Positions 1 through 11,522 of a stretch of 64,000 nt of DNA are shown one piece after another; within the stretch, counting starts at the first letter, position 1; each line of letters begins with the position of its first letter. The DNA comes from Lentisalinibacter salinarum (lineage in GTDB: Bacteria; Pseudomonadota; Gammaproteobacteria; Steroidobacterales; Woeseiaceae), in NCBI RefSeq assembly GCF_040706555.1, contig NZ_JAPDRH010000001.1, forward strand, positions 186,001 through 250,000, in the 5' to 3' direction. A program made the position numbers and the translations under genes. Below the pieces are notes generated by a model. It was given only the letters and a program-made list of their open reading frames with translations, did no database searches and was not told the origin of the DNA.

Positions 1-2
1 CC

Positions 3-224
3 GCGGGTCCCGACGAGGCGGGAGAAGCGCTGGCGTCGGCTCGCCGGGAGGATGCCGCGCTGATCCTGATCGGGGCCGGCAGCGCCGGCGGCATCGACGG
101 CGACGAACTCGAGCGTGTGCACCGCCAGGGTGCGCCGCCGGTCGTGGTGGTGCCCGACGCGCAGGGCGGCGAGCCGCCCGATCTCGCCGCGGTCATCAAC
201 AGGGCATTCGGACTGGAGCAGTGA
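3..224 (+). CDS. V-type ATPase subunit F (3' part)
   Basis: The last 73 codons of a gene that begins before the window. The reading frame entering at base 3 ends at TGA 222-224. The visible part alternates beta and alpha segments: a hydrophobic strand ALILIG, an acidic helix, the strand PPVVVVP, and a final helix ending FGLEQ. This is how the small Rossmann-like subunit F (NtpG) of V/A-type ATPases ends, where it sits on the central stalk with subunit D. The identity is supported mainly by position: subunits E, A, B and D follow immediately on the same strand. The N-terminal half cannot be judged. Confidence 0.75.
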   Translation, partial: AGPDEAGEALASARREDAALILIGAGSAGGIDGDELERVHRQGAPPVVVVPDAQGGEPPDLAAVINRAFGLEQ

Positions 225-231
225 ACGGACA

Positions 232-918
232 ATGAACGACACAGGCGGCATCGTCGAGAGGCAGGTCGACAGCATGGTCGGGCTGGTGCGGCGCTACGAG
301 GCGGCCGAGATCGAGAAGATCCTGGACCGCGCCTACGAGACCGCGCTGGAGCGGGTACATGCTGCCCGGCGCGATGCGCGGCAGCGGGTGCGCGAGGCAA
401 TCGAGGAACTGCGCGGCGAGGTCGACGCCGGCATCACGCGCGTGCGCGCGGGCGACGAGGCGCGGGCACGTCGCCGTGAGCTCGGCAAGGCCCGCCTGGT
501 GCTGCGGGCGGGCAGGGAACTCCTGGCCCGGTCGCTGCAGGCGCGCTGGCAGGAGCCCGCCTCGCGGCAGGCGTGGGCGTCGTCGCTGCTCGAGCAGGCG
601 GCGGCCGTGCTGCCGTCCGGCACCTGGGAGGTGGAGTACGCCGCCGGCTGGCCGGAGGAAGAGCGCGAGGCGTTCTCGGCACGTGCCGGCGAGGCGGCCG
701 GCGAACCGCCGAGTCTGAACGCCCGCGAAGACATCGCCGCCGGTCTGAGGATCGGGATAGTCATCGAGGGTGCCGGCGCGAGCCTGGACGGGACGCTCGA
801 CGGCTTGATGGGCCGGGGCCCCGAACTCGAAGCCCGGCTGCTGGCCGAGTACTACGGCCTGGCCGACGGGCCGGACGGGCCGGACGGGCAGGACGGATTT
901 GGCGGAGGCGCATCATGA
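232..918 (+). CDS. V-type ATPase subunit E
   Basis: A 228-residue peripheral-stalk subunit. The first 110 residues are a charged, heptad-like helix rich in Arg, Glu and Ala (for example RVREAIEELRGEVDAG), followed by a mixed alpha/beta C-terminal domain containing GLRIGIVIEGAGASLDGTLDG, as expected for the E subunit that tethers the catalytic head to the membrane sector. ATG 232 was chosen because it follows the F stop by 7 bases; an in-frame start at 115 would lie inside subunit F. The stop overlaps the start of subunit A (ATGA, 915-918), so translation is probably coupled. The C-terminus is a Gly/Asp-rich tail (GPDGPDGQDGFGGG) that looks disordered and is unusual for this subunit. Confidence 0.85.
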   Translation: MNDTGGIVERQVDSMVGLVRRYEAAEIEKILDRAYETALERVHAARRDARQRVREAIEELRGEVDAGITRVRAGDEARARRRELGKARLVLRAGRELLARSLQARWQEPASRQAWASSLLEQAAAVLPSGTWEVEYAAGWPEEEREAFSARAGEAAGEPPSLNAREDIAAGLRIGIVIEGAGASLDGTLDGLMGRGPELEARLLAEYYGLADGPDGPDGQDGFGGGAS

Positions 919-2775
919 CCGTCGCGACCATCCAGTGGATCGGCGGACCGGTGCTGCGCGCGCGCACGCAGCAGCCCTTTCACGTGCAGGAGGCCATTCA
1001 TGTCGGCCCCGACAAGCTGCTCGGCGAGGTCATACAGCTGCAGGGCGACGTCTTCACGGCGCAGGTCTACGAAAGGACTTCCGGACTGCAACCCGGGGAC
1101 CGTATCGAGGGCACGGGCCGGGCGCTCAGCGTCGGCCTCGGGCCCCATCTGCTCGGGCAGATATTCGACGGGCTGCTGCGCCCCCTCGGCGACGAGGGCG
1201 AGCTGTTCGTGCGTGCCGGCATGACGGCACAGGGCGCGGAGACGCAGCGCTACGCCTTCACGCCGGCCGTCGCCGCGGGCGACGAAGTGGAACCCGGACA
1301 GAGCATCGGGCGGGCCGGCGAGAAGGCCCATGCGGTCGAGTGTCTGGTGCCGGCGGGTGCCGGCGGCCGCGTCGCCGAGGTGGCGGAAGCCGGCGAGTAC
1401 GGTCTCGAGGACGTGGTGTGCCGCATCGAGCCCGACGGGCCCTCGCGCGGCAATGGCGGCAATGGCGGTGACGGCGCGGAGATCCGCCTCATTCAGCACT
1501 GGCCGGTGCGCCGGCCCCGCCCGGTGGCGCAGAGACTGCCGGTGGGCGCGCCGCTGATCACGGGCCAGCGCATACTCGACACCCTGTTCCCCATCGCCCG
1601 TGGCGGGCGCGGCATGCTCCCGGGCGGCTTCGGCACCGGCAAGACCATCCTGCAGGAGGCGCTCGCCAAGTGGTGCGATGCCGACGTGATCGTCTACGTC
1701 GGCTGCGGCGAGCGGGGCAACGAGATGGCCGAGGTACTGGACGAGCTGCCGAAGCTGGAGGACCCGCGCACCGGCCGTCCGCTCATGGAGCGCACGGTGA
1801 TCATTGCCAATACGTCGAACATGCCGGTGGCTGCGCGGGAGGCGAGCATCTACACCGGTATCACCGTGGCCGAGTTTTTCCGTGACCAGGGCCGGCACGT
1901 GGCGCTCATGGCCGACTCCACGAGCCGCTGGGCCGAGGCCCTGCGGGAGGTCTCGGGGCGCCTCGGCGAGCTGCCGGCGGAGTCCGGCTATCCGGCCTAT
2001 CTCAGCTCGCGTCTGGCGGACTTCTACGAGCGCGCCGCGCGGGTGAAGACGCTGGGCGGCGAGGAAGGTTCGGTGACCATCATCGGTGCCGTGAGTCCGC
2101 CCGCCAGCGACTTCTCGGAACCGGTGACCATGCATACCAAGCGCTACGTGCGCTGCTTCTGGGCGCTGGACCGGGAGCGGGCCCAGGCCCGTTTCTACCC
2201 GGCGGTACACCCGCTGCACTCCTACTCCGAGGATGCGGTCGAACTCGCCCGCTGGTGGAAGAGCCAGGGCGACCCGGACTGGGACCGCAAACGCCAGCGG
2301 GTGCTGGTGCTGCTGGAGGAGCAGCAGAGCCTTGAGCGCATGGCGCGCATCATCGGCAAGGACGCGCTGCCGCCGGTGCATCAGGTGACGCTGCTGAATG
2401 CGGAACTGGTGAACGACGGTTTCCTGCGCCAATCCTCGTTCTCCGAGACCGACCGCTACTGCTCGCCGGCCCGTCAGCAGGCCATGCTCGACCTGTTGCT
2501 GAAGTTCATCACGCTGGCCGAGCAGGCGCTCGCGGCCGGTGCGAGCCCCGCGGACATCGCCGCCGTTCCATCCCTTGCGCGTCTGCGCCGGCTGGGCGAG
2601 GAGGTGGGCGAGGACGAACTCGAGAAGATCGACGAACTCCGGCGCCAGGTGGAGGCCGAGTTCCACGAACTCGACGGAGGCGGCGGCGACGGCGGGGAGA
2701 AAGCGGCCGCCAGCCGGGAGGAAGCCGTGGCTGAAAGCGAGGGCAATGGCCAGGACGATGGCGAGGCGAATAACG

Positions 2776-2786
<11 letters not shown>
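915..2786 (+). CDS. V-type ATPase catalytic subunit A
   Basis: A 623-residue catalytic subunit of a V/A-type ATPase, which couples ATP hydrolysis or synthesis to ion movement across the membrane. It carries a P-loop GGFGTGKT (Lys243), GCGERGNEM, the SNMPVAAREAS segment and MADSTSRWAEALRE, all hallmarks of the A rather than the B subunit. The usual non-homologous insertion near residues 100-190 contains a Gly/Asn-rich stretch (GNGGNGGDGAE), and the last 45 residues are low-complexity Gly/Glu/Asp. ATG 915 overlaps the E stop as ATGA and gives the normal family length; the frame stays open upstream to 573 but that part runs inside subunit E. The stop overlaps the start of B by 11 bases. Confidence 0.95.
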
Positions 2787-4189
<1,403 letters not shown>

Positions 4190-4197
<8 letters not shown>

Positions 4198-4804
4198 CTT
4201 CCGCCGCCAGCAGTCGGCCAGCCGCGGTCAGCTGCAGGAGCTGCGCGACGAGCAGAAGGTCGTGCGCGAGGGCTTCGAGTTCCTGGAGCAGAAGCGGATG
4301 CTGATCGCCAGCGAGATCATGCGCGAACTCCGCCGCCACCAGGCGCTGTACGAGGAATTCTCCGCCGCCCACGCCGATGCCGTCACCGCGCTCGGTCGCG
4401 CCGTCGGCTTCCACGGCCTGGAGGGCGTGCAGGTCTATCCATCGCGGCCGTTCGAGGATGGTTCGTTGGCGCTGGACGAGCGGAGGTTCCTCGACCTGCG
4501 ACTGTTCGAGGCGAGCACGCAGGGCGAGACCGTGGATCGCTGCGCGCCCGCGGTGCTGCCGTCCATCGAGGCGGAACTCTGCGCCGAGGCGTTCCGCGCG
4601 CTGATCGACGGCGCGGCGAGAATGGCCGCCATCGCCACGAACATCGCGCGCCTGCTGCAGGACTACCGCAAGACCGAGCGCCGCGCCCGGGCACTGGAGA
4701 ACGTCATCCTCCCGGAGATCGACGAGACCGTAAGGGACTTCGAGGACCAGCTCGAGGCGATGGATCAGGAGGACGCGATCCGGGTCAGGATGCGTCGGGG
4801 CTAG
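4190..4804 (+). CDS. V-type ATPase subunit D
   Basis: A 204-residue central-stalk subunit. It is largely two long helices forming the rotor shaft, with the conserved late motif RKTERRARALENVILPE followed by an acidic helix. It begins inside the last codons of subunit B (8-base overlap) and is the last gene of the operon. Its end overlaps tail-to-tail by 20 bases with the minus-strand regulator gene. No membrane-sector genes (I, K) follow, so they must lie upstream of the window if the complex is complete. Confidence 0.92.
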
Positions 4805-6725
4805 CGCCCGGTGAGGCGGCATCGTCCACGGCGTCGTGCCATTGCGCGGCGACGGATTCGATCGACTCCTGCCAGCGCTCGGTGCTGTGGGCGCCGCGGA
4901 GGTAGGGCGCGAAACGCAGCTTCACCAGGGTCATTAGCACGTCGTCGGCTTCCGGGATCGTCTCCGGCCTCTGGCGGGTGAGCCGCTTCAGTTCCTCGAG
5001 GGCACGGAAAGGGGCCTCGGTGTCGCCGAACCAGGCCTTCACGTGTGCCGTCTGAAGGATGGCGCGGGCCGATTCCAGCGATTCGAGTTCCTGCATCGCG
5101 TTCGCCGCCGCCGCCTCCTGTCCGAGCTCGCGCAGCGCGATCGCGTCGACGGCATGACGATCGGCCGGATAGGCGAACTCGTCGACGAGGCTCCGCGCTT
5201 CCTCGTAACGTCCCTGGTGGAGGCGGGCCAGCGCGATCAGAAAAGCGGGGTTCAGGGCCGGGTTCAGAGCGATCGCCTGATTGAGCTCTGTGAGCCCTTC
5301 GTCCGCACGGCCGGCGAGGATCAGCGTGAGTCCCAGGTTGTAATGGTACGAAGACGCCAGCGGGTTGACGGCGATCGCACGCCGCGACAGCGCTATGGAC
5401 CCGTCGAGATCGCCCGTCCACATCCGGTATCCCGCGTCGAGCACGAGGATGAGGGGGCTGTTCGGCGCGAGTTCGCGGGCACGCTGCATGTGCCGGCGGC
5501 CGGCGGCATACTCTCCCACCGACCAGAGCAGCTGGCACATCCGCGCGTGTGCCTCCGCCAGGTTCGGATCGAGGGCCAGGGCGCGTTCCAGCGCCTGACG
5601 CTGGGCCTGCCGGGTCGCGGCGAGCGAGCCCCGACCCTCGTCGTAGAAGCCCGCCATCGCCACCGCAGCCATACCCACCCAGGCCGGCGCCAGAGTCGGG
5701 TCGATGTCCAGCGCCTGCCGGTAGCTCGTCTCCGCACGGGCGACGTCACCAGCGCCGCGGCGGTTCCAGAAGAACTGGCCGCGGAGATAGTGTCGGTAGG
5801 CTGCGGGATCGTATTCGCCGGATTGGGGGTCCGGGCCACCCAGGTGCAGCTCCAGGACGTCGCCGATCGCCGTGGCGATGTCCTGCTGGACGCTCAGCAC
5901 GTCCTCCAGTGTTCGCTCGTATGCCTCGGACCATATCTGTGTATTCTGCCTTACGTCGACCAGCTGCGCGGTGACTCGGACGGTGCCGCCGGCCTGGCGG
6001 ACACTGCCCTGCAGCACGTAGCGGACGCCGAGTCGGGCGGCGATCGCGGGGATGTCCAGGCCGGCATCGCGGAGGGCGAAAGACGAGGTCCGTGCGATGA
6101 CCAGCAGGTCCCCGGACTGATTCAGTCGATGCAGCACTTCGTCGGCGATGCCGTCCCCGAGATAGGTCGCGTCGCCGTCGGCGCTCATGTCCTCGAACGG
6201 CAGTACCGCGACGGATTTCTCCATCGGGATCCGTTCTGCGTGGCCCGGCCCGTCGGGTCCGCCCGTCGTCAGGAGTCCGGGCAGGTAGGCGAGTGCGGTG
6301 ACGGCGACCACGGCGAGACCCAGCACCAGGATGGCCGACCGCCGGCGGCTGCTTGCACGGGGCCCGCCATGCGGTGTGCCCGCAGTGTTCTCCACTGCCT
6401 GCACGTCCGGCAGCAGCCGGTACCCCTGGCCGCGGATCAGAGCAATGTACCGAGGGTGTCTGGCGTCGTCGCCAAGCGCCTGGCGGAGCAGCTTCACACG
6501 CTGCGTTATCGTCTCCGGGCTGACCACTCTCCCCGCCCAGATACGCTCTGCGATCTCGTCCTGCATGACGACGGCCGGTGCCCGGTCCACGAGTAGCATC
6601 AGCAAGCGGTAGGAGAGCGGCGGCAGCTCGATATGCTCATCGCCCCGGGTGAGCTCATGCGTCCCCGTATCGAGAGTCAGATCCCCGATCCGGTAGCACT
6701 TCCGGCTGTGTTCGGTCTCTCCCAT
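4785..6725 (-). CDS. Winged-helix regulator with membrane span, FlgO/TolB-like domain and TPRs
   Basis: A 646-residue CadC-style transmembrane transcription regulator. Residues about 10-105 form an OmpR-type winged helix (ELPPLSYRLLMLLVD, ERIWAGRVVSPETITQRV, YIALIRGQGYRLL). A membrane span lies near 128-150 (ILVLGLAVVAVTALAYL). Residues about 165-285 are the adenylate-cyclase-associated/FlgO-like module (SVAVLPFEDMS, GDGIADEVLHRL, VLQGSVR). The remainder is TPR repeats. Start 6725 was preferred to an in-frame ATG at 6794 because the latter falls inside a set of direct repeats that look like an operator. The gene is divergent from the secreted propeller gene at 6915, its most likely target. 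The periplasmic TPR part presumably senses a ligand or partner protein; this is inference. Confidence 0.85.
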   Translation of the reverse strand: MGETEHSRKCYRIGDLTLDTGTHELTRGDEHIELPPLSYRLLMLLVDRAPAVVMQDEIAERIWAGRVVSPETITQRVKLLRQALGDDARHPRYIALIRGQGYRLLPDVQAVENTAGTPHGGPRASSRRRSAILVLGLAVVAVTALAYLPGLLTTGGPDGPGHAERIPMEKSVAVLPFEDMSADGDATYLGDGIADEVLHRLNQSGDLLVIARTSSFALRDAGLDIPAIAARLGVRYVLQGSVRQAGGTVRVTAQLVDVRQNTQIWSEAYERTLEDVLSVQQDIATAIGDVLELHLGGPDPQSGEYDPAAYRHYLRGQFFWNRRGAGDVARAETSYRQALDIDPTLAPAWVGMAAVAMAGFYDEGRGSLAATRQAQRQALERALALDPNLAEAHARMCQLLWSVGEYAAGRRHMQRARELAPNSPLILVLDAGYRMWTGDLDGSIALSRRAIAVNPLASSYHYNLGLTLILAGRADEGLTELNQAIALNPALNPAFLIALARLHQGRYEEARSLVDEFAYPADRHAVDAIALRELGQEAAAANAMQELESLESARAILQTAHVKAWFGDTEAPFRALEELKRLTRQRPETIPEADDVLMTLVKLRFAPYLRGAHSTERWQESIESVAAQWHDAVDDAASPGASPDAS

Positions 6726-6788
6726 GCGTAACCGTCCGCGGGCGGGCAGGGGGTCGTTCAGTGTCCTCCGGGCGGCCGCGTGACGCAA

Positions 6789-6818
6789 CTTCATGCTTTC
6801 TTCACGCTGTCTTCATGC
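6789..6818. promoter_or_regulatory. Three direct repeats CTTCAYGC at exact 11-bp spacing, candidate operator
   Basis: CTTCATGC (6789-6796), CTTCACGC (6800-6807) and CTTCATGC (6811-6818) recur every 11 bp, one helical turn. Head-to-tail 11-bp repeats are the classic binding mode of OmpR/PhoB-type winged-helix dimers. The site lies in the divergent region between such a regulator (start 6725) and the propeller gene (start 6915). Binding itself is inferred. Confidence 0.6.
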
Positions 6819-6914
6819 AGCCCGTCGCCACTCCTCCTACCGTCGGGAGTACTGCGGAACCGGCCAGGGCAGGGCCGGCCGCTGTCTTCAAATAACAAGA
6901 GCGGAGGGAGAGAG

Positions 6915-7829
6915 ATGCGATCACATACGAATTTGACGCTTTGCAGCATGCTGTTACCGGCGGCGCTTCTCTATTCGGCAGCTGTCGCAGCAGGGCCGCA
7001 GTTCTCGGGCTGGAGTCCGAGCACGTTCACCGGCCTGGCTGGCGGATGCCCCATTGAAACGCGGGACGGAAACAGGCTGTTCGTCGCGGGTGGCTTCGAG
7101 GGTTCGCTCGATATCTTCTACTACGAGCGGAACGGTCGCTCCGGAAGCTTCGGCAACCGGACCAAGGTGGCGGATCCGGTGAGTAAGCCGCCGACGGCGG
7201 AAGGCGACGTGCAGGACTTCTGTCCGACCCCGCTGCCCGGAAACATGCTGCTCTTCGTTTCCAATCGCGGTGGCGGCTGCGGTGGCACGGACATCTATGT
7301 CTCCTACTACAACCCGGGTCAGGACGTCTGGAGCGAACCACGCAATCTCGGTTGCGCACCGGCCGGGCCGAACACCGCCGGCAACGAACTGAGCCCGTCA
7401 CTCGTGCAGACGGCAGCGGGGACGCTGCTCTACTTCTCGACAGGACCGGACGCGGCCTCCGGGTACGTCGCGGGCCAGGACATCTACGAGAGCCGCATGC
7501 GCATCGATGGTTCGTTCGAGTCCGGCATGGCGGTAACGGAACTCAATACGCCGAGTGCCGACCGGCAGCCGAACGTGGGTCGCGGGGGTCTCGAGATCGT
7601 ATTCGCGTCCAATCGTGATGCCGACGGCACAGGCGATATCTGGTACGCGTCGCGGAATTCGATCGATGAGGCCTGGTCGGCGCCCGTCAATCTCAGCGAT
7701 ACCGTGCTTTTTGCGACGGCAGCTGCCGACGAGAGCCGCCCGTCGCTGTCCTGGGATCTGAAACGCCTCTACTACGGCAGCGGTGGCGTGCACGTGAGCA
7801 CGCGTACGGAGGGCGACGGATCTCGGTAA
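6915..7829 (+). CDS. Secreted PD40/TolB-like beta-propeller protein
   Basis: A 304-residue exported protein. The N-terminus has a Sec signal (LTLCSMLLPAALLYSAAVAAG) with probable cleavage after residue 25 or so. The mature part shows repeated propeller blades ending in a strand of the type (D/N)IxY: SLDIFYYERN, TDIYVSYYN, QDIYESRM and GDIWYASR, with SNR turns (LFVSNRGG, VFASNRDADG) typical of WD40-like PD40 repeats. ATG 6915 follows a strong GGAGGGAGAGAG ribosome site. It is divergent from the winged-helix regulator and downstream of the 11-bp repeats, so it is probably under that control. Enzyme residues are not evident; a binding or scaffold role is likely. Confidence 0.75.
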   Translation: MRSHTNLTLCSMLLPAALLYSAAVAAGPQFSGWSPSTFTGLAGGCPIETRDGNRLFVAGGFEGSLDIFYYERNGRSGSFGNRTKVADPVSKPPTAEGDVQDFCPTPLPGNMLLFVSNRGGGCGGTDIYVSYYNPGQDVWSEPRNLGCAPAGPNTAGNELSPSLVQTAAGTLLYFSTGPDAASGYVAGQDIYESRMRIDGSFESGMAVTELNTPSADRQPNVGRGGLEIVFASNRDADGTGDIWYASRNSIDEAWSAPVNLSDTVLFATAAADESRPSLSWDLKRLYYGSGGVHVSTRTEGDGSR

Positions 7830-7866
7830 CGAGCCGCCCATCATTCCCTGGATCGGCGATGCTCCA

Positions 7867-7897
7867 CAGCCCGCGGCGCGACCGGCGTCGCGGGCTG
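7867..7897. terminator. Bidirectional stem-loop between convergent genes
   Basis: CAGCCCGCG (7867-7875) pairs with CGCGGGCTG (7889-7897) across a 13-base loop. It lies between the convergent ends of the propeller gene and the amidohydrolase gene. There is no clear T-tract, so intrinsic termination is plausible but not certain. Confidence 0.5.
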
Positions 7898-7919
7898 TAT
7901 TCTCCGGCGGGCCGACTGT

Positions 7920-9332
7920 CTACCCCATGAACTTCAGGAATTCCCGTCGTGTCTTCGGCCCGAAGGTCAGGTGGTGGGGGTCGCGCCGGTCGGAGTACTC
8001 GGCGCGACGCTGTTCCACGAGATCGTTCCCCGCCCGCATCCGGGCCTCGTCCAGCGAGATGCCGTAGGGCTTCAGCGCATTCAGTCCGAAGATCTTCGCC
8101 CGCAGCGTGTCGGTGATCTCGGGATAGCCGTGCTCGTCTCGCACTTCAGGCGCGATCTGGAACGCGCGGAAGGCCTGAATCTGGTCCTGGGGCGAGCCGT
8201 ACCAGATCGAGTCGGTGCCCCACAGCACGTTGTCCTCGCCCAGGTGCTTCACCAGCTTGCCGATGCCGTGGGCGGCGCCGTCGGTGTCGCGCATGAGCCC
8301 GCGCCAGGTGCTGCCCAGTTCTGCGTAGACGTTCGAGCCCTTGCCGATGCCAGCCTCCTCCAGCGAGCGGATCAGGCCGTCCAGTCCCTCGCCCCGGTCG
8401 GGGTCGTAGGGTCCTTCGGGCTGACCGGGTATCCAGCCGGAGTGATAGATCAGGAAGTTCACGTCGGGGAAGCGCTTCGCGGCCGGGCCGACGTCGGTGC
8501 ACAGCGAGTGCTCGTAGGACTGGCGGCCGAACGGGATGCCCTTGTGGATGCAGATATTCTTCACGCCGAGTGAGCGGGCCTTCTCGATGAAGCGGATGCC
8601 CACGTCGTCCGTGAGATAGAAGCCTTCTCCATCCGGTCCCCACTGGGTGTAGGTCTTCCACGCCGAGACGCCGTACTTTTCGGCGAGTTCGTCCATGTCC
8701 TCGAGGTCGCCTTCCTGGTTCGGGTTCACCCGGCCGTGGATCAGCAGCCGATGGGTGCCCTCCAGTTCGTCGACGATGCGCCGCGTGGCGTCCGCCTCCT
8801 CGATGGTGAGCGGCTCGGCATTCCGGCGGGAAGGCACGAAGGAGAGCACCATCATGTCGGTGTCGGCATCCAGGAACACGTCCTTCACGAAGTCGTCTGC
8901 GCCGAGGCAGCGCATGTAGTCGCGGCTCACGTAGTCGAACTTCGCGCATTCCTCCTTGCGCTCCTGCGCGACGCTGGGCGGCACGTAATGACCCTGCACG
9001 TCGAAGATGAATTCCTTCTTGCCGATGCCGGCCTCGGCGAGTTGCACGTCCAGGCCGGTCTCGTCGTCGAGGGCGAAGAATCCGGCGCCCTTGCCGGCGG
9101 CCGCGTTCGCCCGGTTCATGGCCAGCAGCGAGGTGGCGGCGCCGGCCGCGCTGATGAGGAAAGCGCGCCGCGGCATCCCGAGGCGTTTCGCGTTCTCGCT
9201 CGCGGCCTCCTGGGCGAGCGCATTCGCATGTTCGTTGCGCGGCTCCAGCGGGATGGGTGCGTACTCGGCGTTGGATGTTGAGTCGAGTTTGATGGGCAGG
9301 CGCTGGCCCTCGGGATCGAAGCGGTATTTCAT
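7920..9332 (-). CDS. Amidohydrolase-family (TIM-barrel) protein with a long-leader Tat signal
   Basis: A 470-residue member of the amidohydrolase 2 metal-dependent hydrolase group. ATG 9332 has a strong GAGGAGG ribosome site. The first 54 residues are a polar extension, then MPRRAFLISAAGAATSLLAM resembles a Tat signal (twin Arg 55-56). A shorter start at Met53 (9176) would give a compact Tat leader but has no ribosome site. The barrel includes FDVQGHYVPP near residue 110, IYHSGW and LWGTDSIWYGSP. The first strand usually carries His-x-His; here it reads Gln-x-His, so one usual metal ligand is replaced. Divergent from the S9 peptidase gene. Substrate unknown. Confidence 0.75.
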   Translation of the reverse strand: MKYRFDPEGQRLPIKLDSTSNAEYAPIPLEPRNEHANALAQEAASENAKRLGMPRRAFLISAAGAATSLLAMNRANAAAGKGAGFFALDDETGLDVQLAEAGIGKKEFIFDVQGHYVPPSVAQERKEECAKFDYVSRDYMRCLGADDFVKDVFLDADTDMMVLSFVPSRRNAEPLTIEEADATRRIVDELEGTHRLLIHGRVNPNQEGDLEDMDELAEKYGVSAWKTYTQWGPDGEGFYLTDDVGIRFIEKARSLGVKNICIHKGIPFGRQSYEHSLCTDVGPAAKRFPDVNFLIYHSGWIPGQPEGPYDPDRGEGLDGLIRSLEEAGIGKGSNVYAELGSTWRGLMRDTDGAAHGIGKLVKHLGEDNVLWGTDSIWYGSPQDQIQAFRAFQIAPEVRDEHGYPEITDTLRAKIFGLNALKPYGISLDEARMRAGNDLVEQRRAEYSDRRDPHHLTFGPKTRREFLKFMG

Positions 9333-9520
9333 GGCGGCCTCCTCTCGGCGTCCCGCCAATCTGCGGCGTCGGGAATCGGCTGTAAAGTGGCGTTGCGGCA
9401 TTTTTCCTTGAGCGGGCGACCAATTTGCGTGCGTTCGATTGTGCCCTGCCGGGGGCATGGCTAACCTCTCCCGCGCCCTGGTCCGAAGAAGACCAGTCCA
9501 ATGAACACAAGGACGAGACC

Positions 9521-11485
<1,965 letters not shown>

Positions 11486-11516
11486 TTGGCGGGGGCGGCC
11501 GGCCCGGGGGTATGCT
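11486..11516 (+). promoter_or_regulatory. Candidate promoter of the first WS/DGAT gene
   Basis: TTGGCG (11486-11491) and TATGCT (11511-11516) are 19 bp apart. The -10-like hexamer ends 6 bases before the ATG at 11523, so transcription would start at or very near the start codon (leaderless). The -35 match and spacing are weak. Confidence 0.3.
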
Positions 11517-11522
11517 TGCCGC

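Noticed and set aside
6726..6794. Longer N-terminus of the winged-helix regulator starting at 6794
   Set aside because: The ATG is created by one of the CTTCATGC direct repeats, and the added residues do not resemble the family.
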